The notes: generated from the letters alone by a model not told the origin. Positions 1 to 7,891 are shown, counted from the stretch's first letter. The stretch: 7,891 nt of DNA from an uncultured Bacilli bacterium (GCA_934133155.1 CAKPAT010000055.1:1-7891), one strand, 5' to 3'. Numbers and translations are program-made.

Positions 1-57
1 ACAAATAACTCTGTTAAAAATAAAGTTAAACTAAAGAAAAATTGTAAATTAATATAA
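1..57 (+). other. possible 3' end of an upstream gene
   Basis: Frame 1 is open from the window edge to a TAA at 55-57, giving an 18-residue lysine- and asparagine-rich tail. This could be the last residues of a gene lying mostly outside the window. The stretch is too short and too A-rich to tell from chance, and no family can be named. It matters only because it lies where the missing front of the ABC ATPase gene should be. Confidence 0.2.
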
Positions 58-86
58 AAAGAAGAAAAAAGTGTCTATACAACATT

Positions 87-428
87 CAAAGAGTTGCTTT
101 AATAAGGACACTTGCAACAAAACCTGATATTTTGATTTTAGATGAGCCTTTTAGTGCTTTAGATTATCAGACGAGACTTGCTGTTTCTGATGATGTTTAT
201 AGGATTATTAAAAAAGAAGGTAAAAGTGCCATTATGGTAACTCATGATATTAGCGAAGCGATAAGTATGGCTGATAGGGTTATTGTTATGTCTAAAAGAC
301 CTGGTAAAATTAAAAGTATTTATGAAATTAAATTAAGTGATAAAAGTACTCCTATTCAAAATAGAAAAGCTTCAGAGTTTGCGACTTATTATGATTTAAT
401 ATGGAAAGATATTGATTTTTATGTATAG
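87..428 (+). pseudogene. ABC transporter ATP-binding protein, C-terminal fragment (nitrate/sulfonate/taurine type)
   Basis: This is the back part of an ABC ATPase that would energise the permease encoded next to it. Homology is visible from QRVALIRTLA (from base 87) through Walker B (ILILDEP, 129-149), the D-loop (SALD) and the switch histidine (VTHD, about 238-249), to a TAG at 426-428. A usual NitT/TauT-type ATPase is about 240-260 residues, so roughly half is missing. There is no Walker A, no Q-loop and no LSGG signature. The residues just before QRV read CLYNI instead of LSGGM-like, and the frame is closed by TAA at 45-47. No ATG or GTG lies in frame before the homology begins. TTG132 is in frame but sits inside the Walker B strand and cannot be a natural start. 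The stop overlaps the permease start, as in an intact transporter operon. Either the gene was truncated by a rearrangement, or the first ~86 bases are a misjoined sequence edge. In the first case the protein cannot bind or hydrolyse ATP. Confidence 0.75.
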
Positions 429-1215
429 TTTAGAACATGTTAATTTTTTGAACCAAATTAAAAGACGTAAAAGACTTATTAGAATAACGCAAATTTCAAT
501 TATATCTTTTTTAATTATTTTATGGCAGGTTTTGGCGGATTTTAATATTATTAATACGTTTATATATTCTAGTCCTAAAGCTATTATAAATACGATTATT
601 AGTCTTTATAATGATGGCTCTTTATTTAGACATATTTGGATAACTTTTTATGAAGTTTTTATCAGCTTTATTTTAGGAACGGTTATTGGCTTTTTAATTG
701 CTACTTTACTTTGGCGTTTTGAATTTTTAGCACGTGTACTTGACCCTTATTTAACTGTTTTAAATAGTTTACCAAAAGTATCTTTAGGACCAATAATCAT
801 TATTTTAGCTGGTGCTTCTATGAGATCAATTATTTTAATGGCTTTATTTATTTCTGTTATTATTACTATAATGAATGTTTATCAATATTTTATAAATACT
901 GATGTTAATAAGATTAAACTTATGGAAAGTTTTAAAGCTAGTAAAAGACAAATTTATTTTAAACTTATTCTTCCTAGTAATTTTAAAAATTTTATTAATA
1001 CTTTTAAGATAAATATTAGTTTAACTTTTATTGGTGTTATTATGGGGGAATTTTTGGTTTCAAAAAGTGGTGTTGGTTATTTAATTATGTATGGTTCACA
1101 GGTTTTTAATTTAAATTTAGTAATGACCGGTATAATTATTTTAGCTATTATGGCTAGTATTTTGTATTATTTGATTGTATTTTTAGAAAAAAGGTTAAAA
1201 AAATGTTCCAAATGA
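421..1215 (+). CDS. ABC transporter permease (SsuC/TauC/NrtB-like)
   Basis: This is a polytopic inner-membrane permease of 264 residues, the usual size for the nitrate/sulfonate/taurine/thiamine-precursor permeases (BPD_transp_1 family). A basic N-terminus (residues 12-21) is followed by hydrophobic spans at about 22-41, 76-97, 124-157, 198-215 and 236-258. The cytoplasmic EAA loop that docks on the ATPase lies at about 166-187, with E169, A173 and P185 conserved. The usual glycine before the alanine is replaced by lysine (K172). A typical GEFLVSKSGVGYLI segment follows. ATG421 is chosen because GGAAAG at 403-408 precedes it; TTG412 is in frame but less likely. The start overlaps the ATPase stop by 8 bases, showing translational coupling. 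No substrate-binding protein gene is in view, so the substrate cannot be named. If the ATPase fragment is truly broken, this permease has no local partner. The stop TGA lies inside the terminator stem. Confidence 0.87.
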   Translation: MYSLEHVNFLNQIKRRKRLIRITQISIISFLIILWQVLADFNIINTFIYSSPKAIINTIISLYNDGSLFRHIWITFYEVFISFILGTVIGFLIATLLWRFEFLARVLDPYLTVLNSLPKVSLGPIIIILAGASMRSIILMALFISVIITIMNVYQYFINTDVNKIKLMESFKASKRQIYFKLILPSNFKNFINTFKINISLTFIGVIMGEFLVSKSGVGYLIMYGSQVFNLNLVMTGIIILAIMASILYYLIVFLEKRLKKCSK

Positions 1216-1255
1216 CATACAATTATATATTGTTTGTCATTTGGAACTTGTTTTT
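1205..1255. terminator. bidirectional rho-independent terminator
   Basis: A perfect 13-bp inverted repeat joins 1205-1217 to 1235-1247 (arm GTTCCAAATGACA). The stem extends through one T-T mismatch by five more pairs (1219-1223 with 1229-1233) around an AT loop. On the plus strand it is followed by TTGTTTTTG, and on the minus strand by a T run (complement of 1198-1203). It sits between the convergent permease and M23 endopeptidase genes and can end both transcripts. The permease stop codon (1213-1215) lies in the left arm. Confidence 0.88.
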
Positions 1256-1262
1256 GATTTTG

Positions 1263-2054
1263 CTATTTTTTTAAGTTACCATTTTTTAATAGATTTAATA
1301 ATGTTAAATTTTCTTTTGCTGTACCGTGGTAGTTTTTGATACCATTTTTGTATGCGATAATTTTACGATTATCAAACGAGCTATTAACATTAATCATTTT
1401 TAATGCATCAACTAGGGAGTTGTTTTTGTATGTTTTGTTTGAAAGATATTCCTCTTTTTTTGAAGTGTTTTCTTTTGGTGTGATTATTTGTTCATTTGAG
1501 ATTGCAGGGATATTTTCTTCCTTTTTTTCTATTTCTTCAGTTTTTTCTTCAGATTTATTTTCTTCTATTTTATCAATCTCATTTGCATTATCTATTTCTA
1601 TAGCTTCTTCAGTTTCGGTAACATCATTTATAACCGGGTTTTCTATTTTTTCATTAAGTGTTATTATGGGATTTTCATTGCCATTTAAGTTTTTAATTTC
1701 TAAATGTAGATGTTTGCCATAGGCGTTACCTGTTTCTCCCATTGTTCCTAAAACAGTACCTTTTGTAATTTCATCTCCTTTTTTTACTGTTATACTGCCA
1801 TATTTTAAATGAGCATATAATGCGGTTTTTCCATCTTCTTGTTTTATTTTTATGTAGTTACCATATGTATCTAACCCTTTTGTATTATGGTCTGTATTTT
1901 TTTTATTTGATACAACAGTTTCAACGATTCCTCCTTTTAGGGCAATTACATCACTGACACTTTTATCGGCACAGATAATATCTAACGCTTGGTGGTTACT
2001 CTCATAATCATTGCTTACAACTTCATTCATACATGCTAAAACGTGACCTATCAT
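1263..2054 (-). CDS. M23-family peptidoglycan endopeptidase with phage-lysin-like C-terminal domain
   Basis: This 263-residue protein is a LytM-type zinc endopeptidase that should cut peptide cross-links in peptidoglycan. Residues about 18-125 form the peptidase domain: zinc ligands H21 and D25 (HQALD), catalytic H82 in YAHL, and the HLH pair H115/H117 before E119. A low-complexity Glu/Lys/Ile/Asn linker runs from about 126 to 204. The last ~60 residues (a SLVDALK.INVNSSF.NRK pattern, ending in LLKNGNLKK) resemble the short C-terminal wall-binding domain seen on clostridial and phage endolysins; that match is from memory. No signal peptide or lipobox is visible at MIGHVLACMNEV, as in lysins that rely on a holin or on lysis. 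The start is firm: GAGGAGGTG lies on the minus strand at 2067-2059, with AGGAGG six bases before ATG. A TATATA at 2079-2074 (minus) could be a -10 box but has no good -35. The gene stands alone, divergent from pcrA, and may be a domesticated prophage lysin. The fold is confident, the origin is inference. Confidence 0.88.
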   Translation of the reverse strand: MIGHVLACMNEVVSNDYESNHQALDIICADKSVSDVIALKGGIVETVVSNKKNTDHNTKGLDTYGNYIKIKQEDGKTALYAHLKYGSITVKKGDEITKGTVLGTMGETGNAYGKHLHLEIKNLNGNENPIITLNEKIENPVINDVTETEEAIEIDNANEIDKIEENKSEEKTEEIEKKEENIPAISNEQIITPKENTSKKEEYLSNKTYKNNSLVDALKMINVNSSFDNRKIIAYKNGIKNYHGTAKENLTLLNLLKNGNLKK

Positions 2055-2121
2055 TTTTCACCTCCTCACAAGATATATACGATAAATTTTAAGTATTTTC
2101 CTTTTTTTTCTTTAAAATAAA

Positions 2122-2147
2122 TGTTATACTTATCTGAGTAAGGGGGT
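2122..2147 (+). promoter_or_regulatory. pcrA promoter (extended -10) and Shine-Dalgarno
   Basis: TGTTATACT at 2122-2130 is an extended -10 element (TG, one base, then TATACT). The region 17 bases upstream is only a T run, so there is no recognisable -35. The extended -10 may compensate. AAGGGGGT at 2140-2147 is the ribosome binding site, five bases before ATG2152. The predicted leader is very short, about 15 bases. The whole divergent spacer to the M23 gene is 97 bases, so the two promoters are nearly back to back. Confidence 0.6.
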
Positions 2148-2151
2148 AAAC

Positions 2152-4230
2152 ATGAATTTAGATATTTTAAACGACAAACAATTAGAAGCAGTTAAAAGAA
2201 CTGATGGACCTTTACTTGTATTAGCTGGTGCTGGTAGTGGTAAGACACGTGTTTTAACAATGAAGGTAGCTTATTTAGTTAATGAATGTGGTATTAATCC
2301 GTATAATGTTTTAGCTATTACATTTACTAATAAAGCGGCCAAAGAAATGAAAGAAAGAATTTTTAAGATGCTTGGGCCTATAGCACGAGATATACAAATT
2401 TCGACATTTCATTCTTTGGGTTTACTTTTTATAAAAGAAAATTATGAAAAATTAGGGTATGAGAAAAATTTCACTATTTTGGATAGTGATGATGTTTTAA
2501 CAATTATTAAAAAAATTCTTAAGGATATGAATTTAGATCCTAAAACTTATAATCCAAGAGCTATTAGAAATAAGATAAGCAGTGCAAAAAATGAACTTAT
2601 GGATAGTAAGCATTATAGTAGGTTTGCAAACAGTGATTACGATAGGATTATTTTATCTGTTTTTGAAAAGTATGAAGATAAACTTAAAAAAAATAATTCT
2701 TTAGATTTTGATGATTTGCTTTTTCTTCCTATTAAATTATTTAAAAAAAATCCTGATGTTTTAAAGTTTTATCAAGATAGATTTGAATATATTTTGGTGG
2801 ACGAGTATCAAGATACTAATGAGGCTCAATATCAATTTATTAAACTTTTGGCTAAAAAAAATAGAAATATATGCGTAGTTGGTGATTTAGATCAATCTAT
2901 TTATGGGTTTAGAGGGGCTAATTTTAGAAATATTTTGAATTTTGAAAAGGATTATCCGGATGCTTATGTCGTTCCTTTAGAGGAGAATTATCGCTCTACG
3001 GGTAATATTTTGAATGTGGCTAATGATATTATTAAAAATAACAAACAAAGAAAAGAAAAAAAACTTTGGACACATAATGAAGAAGGAACTAAAATAAGGT
3101 ATCATAGGGCTTTTGATGAGAAGGATGAAGCTTATTTTGTTATGAAAGAGATTGAAAGTTTAAGGGATAATGGTACTGATTTAAAGGATATTGCAGTTTT
3201 ATATAGGACGAATGCTCAATCGAGAAATATGGAGGATGCTTTGCTTAAAGAAAATATTCCTTATAAAGTTGTTGGTAGTTTTTACTTTTATAATCGTAAG
3301 GAAATTAAAGACCTTATTAGTTATTTGAAACTTATTTATAATTCTAATGATGATGTTAGTTTAATGAGGGTTATAAATGTTCCAAAAAGACAAATTGGTC
3401 CTAAAACGATTGAAAATTTATCTGAAAGAGCTTTAGAATGTGGTGTTAGTTTATATGAGACGATTTCTTCAGGAAAAGAACTTTTATTTAAAAATTTAAT
3501 CGAAGAAATTAAAGCGGAAAGTGAAAATTTATCTTTAACTGAACTTGTTGATTTGATTTTGGACAAAACTGGTATGCGAAAGGAACTTGTGGATGCGAAG
3601 TCTTTAGAGGCGGATATTCGTTTAGAAAACTTGGAAGAATTTAAGTCTATTACTAAAAATTTTGAGGAAAATAATGGTGTTATTTCTTTAGAAGAGTTTT
3701 TAGAAGAGATAAGTTTAGTTGCTGACATGGAAGAACATAAGAGTAATGATGATGTTGTTACTTTAATGACTATTCATTCGGCTAAAGGCTTAGAGTTTGA
3801 TCATGTGTTTTTAATTGGTATGGAAGAAGGTTTATTCCCTCATAGTAACTGTTTAGATAGTGAGGATGATATTGAGGAAGAAAGAAGACTTTGTTATGTG
3901 GCGGTTACTCGTGCTAAAAAGACTTTAACTTTGGTGAATGCTAAAAGAAGAATGCTTTATGGTAATACTAATGTAAATATGCCAAGTCGTTTTATTTCGG
4001 AAATTAGTGATGAGTATTTAGAAAAAGATGAGGTTAAAAGCAATTTTGTATTTAAAAGTGATATGATTGATGATGATGCTTCTTATAGTGTTGGTGATAA
4101 GGTTATTCATGATGTTTACGGTGAAGGTGTTATTGTTGCTGTTTCTAATGTTTTAACGATTGCTTTTAGTCATCAATATGGGATAAAAAAAATTATGAAA
4201 GGTCATAGGAGTATAAGAAAGGTGGATTGA
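2152..4230 (+). CDS. pcrA: ATP-dependent DNA helicase PcrA (UvrD/Rep family)
   Basis: This is the superfamily 1A 3'-5' DNA helicase of Gram-positive bacteria, used in nucleotide excision repair, in clearing RecA and stalled RNA polymerase, and in rolling-circle plasmid replication. All helicase motifs are visible: Q motif (Q10), Walker A AGAGSGKT (25-32), TFTNKAAKEM (motif Ia), Walker B DEYQD (217-221), GDLDQSIYGFRGA (244-256), the YRST arginine motif (280-283), VVTLMTIHSAKGLEF (535-549) and motif VI with R587 (VAVTRAKK). The C-terminus (about 645-690, starting YSVGDKVIHDVYGEG) matches the Tudor-like domain that binds RNA polymerase in PcrA/UvrD, which favours PcrA over Rep. At 692 residues it is slightly shorter than the usual 720-750; the shortfall seems to lie in the linker before the Tudor domain. 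The pcrB gene often found upstream is absent. The gene is complete, with no disruption and base composition like its neighbours. Confidence 0.97.
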   Translation: MNLDILNDKQLEAVKRTDGPLLVLAGAGSGKTRVLTMKVAYLVNECGINPYNVLAITFTNKAAKEMKERIFKMLGPIARDIQISTFHSLGLLFIKENYEKLGYEKNFTILDSDDVLTIIKKILKDMNLDPKTYNPRAIRNKISSAKNELMDSKHYSRFANSDYDRIILSVFEKYEDKLKKNNSLDFDDLLFLPIKLFKKNPDVLKFYQDRFEYILVDEYQDTNEAQYQFIKLLAKKNRNICVVGDLDQSIYGFRGANFRNILNFEKDYPDAYVVPLEENYRSTGNILNVANDIIKNNKQRKEKKLWTHNEEGTKIRYHRAFDEKDEAYFVMKEIESLRDNGTDLKDIAVLYRTNAQSRNMEDALLKENIPYKVVGSFYFYNRKEIKDLISYLKLIYNSNDDVSLMRVINVPKRQIGPKTIENLSERALECGVSLYETISSGKELLFKNLIEEIKAESENLSLTELVDLILDKTGMRKELVDAKSLEADIRLENLEEFKSITKNFEENNGVISLEEFLEEISLVADMEEHKSNDDVVTLMTIHSAKGLEFDHVFLIGMEEGLFPHSNCLDSEDDIEEERRLCYVAVTRAKKTLTLVNAKRRMLYGNTNVNMPSRFISEISDEYLEKDEVKSNFVFKSDMIDDDASYSVGDKVIHDVYGEGVIVAVSNVLTIAFSHQYGIKKIMKGHRSIRKVD

Positions 4231-4234
4231 TTTT

Positions 4235-4390
4235 ATGCTTTCAATAATTGATTCTATTAATAAGTTTGTTGAGCCATTTAAGGCGTGGGTTGATAATAAC
4301 CATAATAATCCTTTTATGTGGCTGGCTTTTGTACTTATTGGTCTTGCTATTTTTAAAATAACTTATGATGTATTAAATAAGAATCAGTAA
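4235..4390 (+). CDS. small single-span membrane protein (51 aa), unknown function
   Basis: A short gene follows pcrA by four bases. AAAGGTGG at 4218-4224, inside the last pcrA codons, is a good ribosome binding site ten bases before ATG4235, and the stop is TAA at 4388-4390. The product has an amphipathic N-terminal segment (about 1-20, SIINKF-like spacing of hydrophobics), a short polar NNHNNP turn (21-26), and one hydrophobic helix at about 27-44 (MWLAFVLIGLAIF). It ends in a short polar tail with K49, N50 and Q51. I recognise no family. Coupling to pcrA by position suggests it is translated from the pcrA transcript. The N-in/C-out orientation is not clear from charge. The clean ribosome binding site and membrane-protein pattern make it likely real despite its size. 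Confidence 0.72.
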   Translation: MLSIIDSINKFVEPFKAWVDNNHNNPFMWLAFVLIGLAIFKITYDVLNKNQ

Positions 4391-4406
4391 TGGTTCTTAT
4401 TTTATT
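4375..4406. terminator. weak hairpin terminator between two convergent small genes
   Basis: AAATAAGAA (4375-4383) pairs with TTCTTATTT (4394-4402). The stem is extended inward by a T-G wobble and a C-G pair around a six-base loop, and is followed on the plus strand by a T-rich TATT. The stem is almost all A-T, so termination would be weak. It contains the stop codons of both converging small genes, at 4388-4390 (plus) and 4397-4399 (minus). On the minus strand there is no proper T tract beyond the stem. Confidence 0.45.
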
Positions 4407-4513
4407 CTAGCTTTTAAAATATTGTATGTTAATATTAAAATTATTATTATAAATATACTGGTAATTGTGTTTAGTAATTGGTATATATCTAATGTATTTA
4501 AAATATTGTTCAT
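4397..4513 (-). CDS. very small hydrophobic membrane peptide (38 aa), unknown
   Basis: The reading frame is open much further upstream, to ATG4645, but the signals place the start at ATG4513. AGGAG lies at 4527-4523 on the minus strand, nine bases before it, while ATG4522 sits directly against the AGGAG with no spacing. The peptide has a polar N-terminus (about 1-14) and one very hydrophobic helix at about 16-33 (ITSIFIIIILILTY). Its tail is basic (K34, R36, K38). A single helix with a positive tail resembles type I toxin peptides and small membrane regulators, but no family match can be claimed. It is transcribed toward the 51-residue membrane protein gene and away from ligA, apparently from its own promoter with a short G/C-rich leader hairpin. 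A chance frame is possible, but a spaced Shine-Dalgarno, a promoter and a clean helix together argue for a gene. Confidence 0.55.
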   Translation of the reverse strand: MNNILNTLDIYQLLNTITSIFIIIILILTYNILKARIK

Positions 4514-4539
4514 GTTTGTCATCTCCTGTTTGTAACTTG

Positions 4540-4594
4540 ACCCCATCAGGGGTGAGGCATTTTCCATTTTATCAATTAGTTTGATGTTTGAAAA
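4540..4594 (-). promoter_or_regulatory. promoter and leader hairpin of the 38-aa membrane peptide
   Basis: On the minus strand TTTTCA (4594-4589), a 17-base spacer and TAAAAT (4571-4566), preceded by TGA for an extended -10, form a plausible vegetative promoter. Transcription would start near 4559. Just downstream ACCCC (4553-4549 on the minus strand) pairs with GGGGT (4544-4540) around TGAT. This five-pair hairpin, four of the pairs G-C, stands out in such AT-rich DNA and would lie near the 5' end of the message, before the Shine-Dalgarno. Confidence 0.45.
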
Positions 4595-4609
4595 TAGGTA
4601 AATGGAAAA
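4560..4609. repeat. 10-bp inverted repeat around the small-gene promoter
   Basis: TTTTCCATTT (4560-4569) and AAATGGAAAA (4600-4609) are perfect inverted copies with 30 bases between them. The left arm overlaps the -10 box of the minus-strand promoter and the right arm lies just beyond its -35. It could be a two-site operator or a stem. In DNA this rich in A and T such an inverted pair can also occur by chance. Confidence 0.3.
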
Positions 4610-4638
4610 AAAGTGTTTTTGATGTAAACTTGAAGTAA

Positions 4639-6659
<2,021 letters not shown>

Positions 6660-6667
6660 GGTTTTAT

Positions 6668-7294
6668 ATGAATGATATTTATAATAAAGATGAATTTGAA
6701 AATGCGTTTATGATTGCAAGTCTTATTGATAGGTCTTCAGTCGATCCATATTACAATTTGTCTTTAATAGATGATGAATATAAAATGAATGAAAAGGGTT
6801 ATTTATATTTTTTAGCGTATAAATATATTGAGTGTATGAAAACTGGCACTTTGCTTAATAATCCATGTGTTTATGGATATGATAGTAATACTTTAAGAAC
6901 GTTTTTTGGTGATGTGCATTTTTCTTTATGCATTTCTTCTTTTACTTCTTTTTTGAATAATGAAGATTTGAGAGACGTTTATTTAGGAAAGTATTTTAAT
7001 AGGTGCCATGAGATTTCTGTTCGTTTAGGTTTTGGTGATATTGTTACGGGCTTTGTGAATAGTCCGATTGACGGATATAAGTTTTTGCATTCTTTTACTT
7101 TAAATGGTGATTATGTTTATGATTTTGCTAGAAATTTAAAAATGGAAAAGAATGATTATTTTGATTTACTTGAGCCTGATATTGTGTCAATTATTTTTAA
7201 GGATGATATTTTAGAAGATTTTAATTATTATACGAAAGTTTTGAAGAAATCTTCATATAGAGGCTTTGTTTTTAATTATAATTCTTTGAGGTGA
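6668..7294 (+). CDS. uncharacterised protein with a possible Cys-His-Asp triad
   Basis: I do not recognise this 208-residue protein with certainty. It is soluble, rich in Tyr, Phe, Asp and Asn, with no signal peptide or membrane span. The central part has RCHEISVRLGFGDIVTGFV, then LHSFTLNGDYVYDF. This puts C113, H141 and D152 in the order and spacing of transglutaminase-like or papain-like cysteine enzymes (CHE ... HS ... YD). The likeness to proteins with a C-H-E, HSW and V-D pattern is from memory and is inference. The N-terminal ~60 residues look helical and acidic. ATG6668 follows GAGG (6658-6661), which overlaps the ligA stop. TTG6656 is in frame but sits on that site. The gene follows ligA by eight bases and is very likely cotranscribed with it. 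Alternatives are a non-enzymatic relative or a conserved lineage-specific protein. The gene itself is confident, its function is not. Confidence 0.85.
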   Translation: MNDIYNKDEFENAFMIASLIDRSSVDPYYNLSLIDDEYKMNEKGYLYFLAYKYIECMKTGTLLNNPCVYGYDSNTLRTFFGDVHFSLCISSFTSFLNNEDLRDVYLGKYFNRCHEISVRLGFGDIVTGFVNSPIDGYKFLHSFTLNGDYVYDFARNLKMEKNDYFDLLEPDIVSIIFKDDILEDFNYYTKVLKKSSYRGFVFNYNSLR

Positions 7295-7299
7295 TTTTT

Positions 7300-7798
7300 T
7301 TGATAAATTTAAATTAGTAGGTAGTTTATCTTTGACTATTGTTTTTATGACGGGGTGTGCTTCGGACTGTGCAAATATGGTTTATGAGCCTTATGCTTAT
7401 CAAATTGTATCTGTTTCTAGAAATCTTTCGCCTTTTTGGGGTAAAAATGAGATGAAAATGCTGGAAAATATACCTAGATATAAGATTATTGATTATGACT
7501 ATGATAAAAGCAATTATTTAGAATTTGAGACGATTACTTATGAAAAATGTGAAGATTTAGGAGAAGTTACTTCTGATGTTTATCTTCCTGGTCAGCATGT
7601 TTTAGCGTCTATTAACCGTAATTTAATTTTATTTGGTTTGGGTCTAAGGAAATATCTGTGCCTTTAGGCTATGAGGTTTTGGATTATGATTATGATAAAA
7701 ATGACGATTTTGAATTTGAGACTTTTGTTTATGTGAATACTGAGGCGGTTATTGTTTCTGACCCTGATGATTTTGGCAAGGTTTATATGAAAAAATAA
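7300..7798 (+). pseudogene. small repeat-containing lipoprotein, apparently frameshifted twice
   Basis: The coding signal is split between frames. GAGGTGA (7288-7294) points to TTG7300, but that frame stops at once (TAG 7315-7317). The protein-like frame (DKFKLVGSLSLTIVFMTGC, from 7302) has no start codon, so one base seems missing near 7302. It encodes a lipoprotein signal with lipobox-like MTGC (Cys at 7356-7358), then a mature domain to a TAG at 7665-7667. The second half continues in another frame, open from 7622, through VPLGYEVLDYDYDK to TAA at 7796-7798. Joining the frames gives about 165 residues with two similar units (DYDYDK followed by FET..Y). One base again seems missing, most simply a T in the run at 7627-7630. 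No family is recognised. Two one-base losses fit either a decaying gene or homopolymer sequencing errors; if errors, it is an intact membrane-anchored extracellular lipoprotein. A lipoprotein gene (yerH) also follows ligA in Bacillus, but no sequence likeness is claimed. Confidence 0.65.
7491..7733 (+). repeat. two diverged direct repeats inside the lipoprotein gene
   Basis: Bases 7491-7542 and 7682-7733 are similar 52-base units, each encoding a DYDYDK segment followed by (E/F)FET and an aromatic strand. They start 191 bases apart. Because 191 is one short of 192, the two copies lie in different frames, which supports the loss of one base between them. The unit is probably a duplicated strand-rich domain facing the outside of the cell. 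Confidence 0.7.
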
Positions 7799-7815
7799 AG
7801 TGAGGTGAATATTAA

Positions 7816-7891
7816 ATGATTTATGATTTTAATGATTTAAAAGAAAATGGTATGATGTATGGAGGTCATGCAGGAAATAAGTTAGGTGTGT
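7816..7891 (+). CDS. start of a HipA-like kinase gene (partial)
   Basis: ATG7816 is preceded by GAGGTGA (7802-7808), seven bases away. The frame runs off the window after 25 codons. The visible residues contain YGGHAGNKLGV, a glycine-rich turn that resembles the nucleotide-binding loop at the front of HipA/CtkA-type Ser/Thr kinase proteins in Gram-positive bacteria, from memory. HipA relatives inhibit growth by phosphorylating targets such as tRNA synthetases, but stand-alone proteins of this kind are mostly uncharacterised. It follows the lipoprotein gene by 17 bases and may be cotranscribed. The remaining ~90 percent of the gene is not seen, so the call is tentative. Confidence 0.45.
   Translation, partial: MIYDFNDLKENGMMYGGHAGNKLGV

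Noticed and set aside
132..134. TTG as the start of the ABC ATPase fragment
   Set aside because: It lies in the middle of the Walker B strand, and clear homology continues upstream of it to base 87.
1336..1722. Plus-strand open frame opposite the M23 gene
   Set aside because: Its Ser/Phe-rich product mirrors the Glu/Lys-rich linker coded on the minus strand, with no ribosome site; a shadow frame.
3336..3728. Minus-strand open frame inside pcrA
   Set aside because: It is antisense to conserved helicase sequence and has a low-complexity Ser/Lys product, so it is a shadow.
4540..4600. Fluoride or preQ1 riboswitch suggested by a CTGATG-containing hairpin
   Set aside because: The other conserved blocks of those aptamers are absent; only a simple short stem is supported.

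Overview
The window is very AT-rich DNA from a low-GC Gram-positive bacterium (Bacillota, probably an uncultured Bacilli-like lineage). TGA is a genuine stop codon for the permease, pcrA, ligA and the gene after ligA, so the standard bacterial code applies. This argues against Mycoplasma or Spiroplasma, which read TGA as tryptophan. A cell-wall hydrolase with a wall-binding tail implies a peptidoglycan wall. The lineage call is inference from composition and gene content.

Left part (1-1250): the 3' part of an ABC transporter ATPase gene, whose homology begins abruptly around base 87, overlaps a complete SsuC/TauC-type permease gene. A strong palindromic terminator follows and also serves the convergent gene on the other strand. 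Middle-left (1263-2150): a minus-strand M23 endopeptidase with a phage-lysin-like C-terminal domain is divergent from pcrA across a 97-base promoter region. Middle (2152-4230): a complete PcrA helicase gene.

The pcrA-ligA gap (4231-4685) holds two convergent genes for tiny single-span membrane proteins (51 and 38 residues). It also holds a weak hairpin terminator between them, a G/C-rich 5'-leader hairpin with a promoter for the minus-strand peptide, and a near-consensus promoter for ligA.

Right part (4686-7891): ligA is followed with tight spacing by three genes on the same strand. The first is an unrecognised protein with a possible Cys-His-Asp triad. The second is a small lipoprotein gene with two internal repeats that appears frameshifted twice. 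The third is the start of a gene resembling HipA-like kinases, cut by the window edge. Ribosome binding sites abut or overlap the preceding stops, so these probably form one transcript from the ligA promoter.

PcrA (helicase and RNA-polymerase-associated repair) and LigA (nick sealing) are a conserved replication/repair neighbourhood in Bacillota. The flanking genes look accessory. Nothing here is clearly a new system. The best leads are the paired micro-membrane proteins between pcrA and ligA and the poorly characterised genes after ligA.
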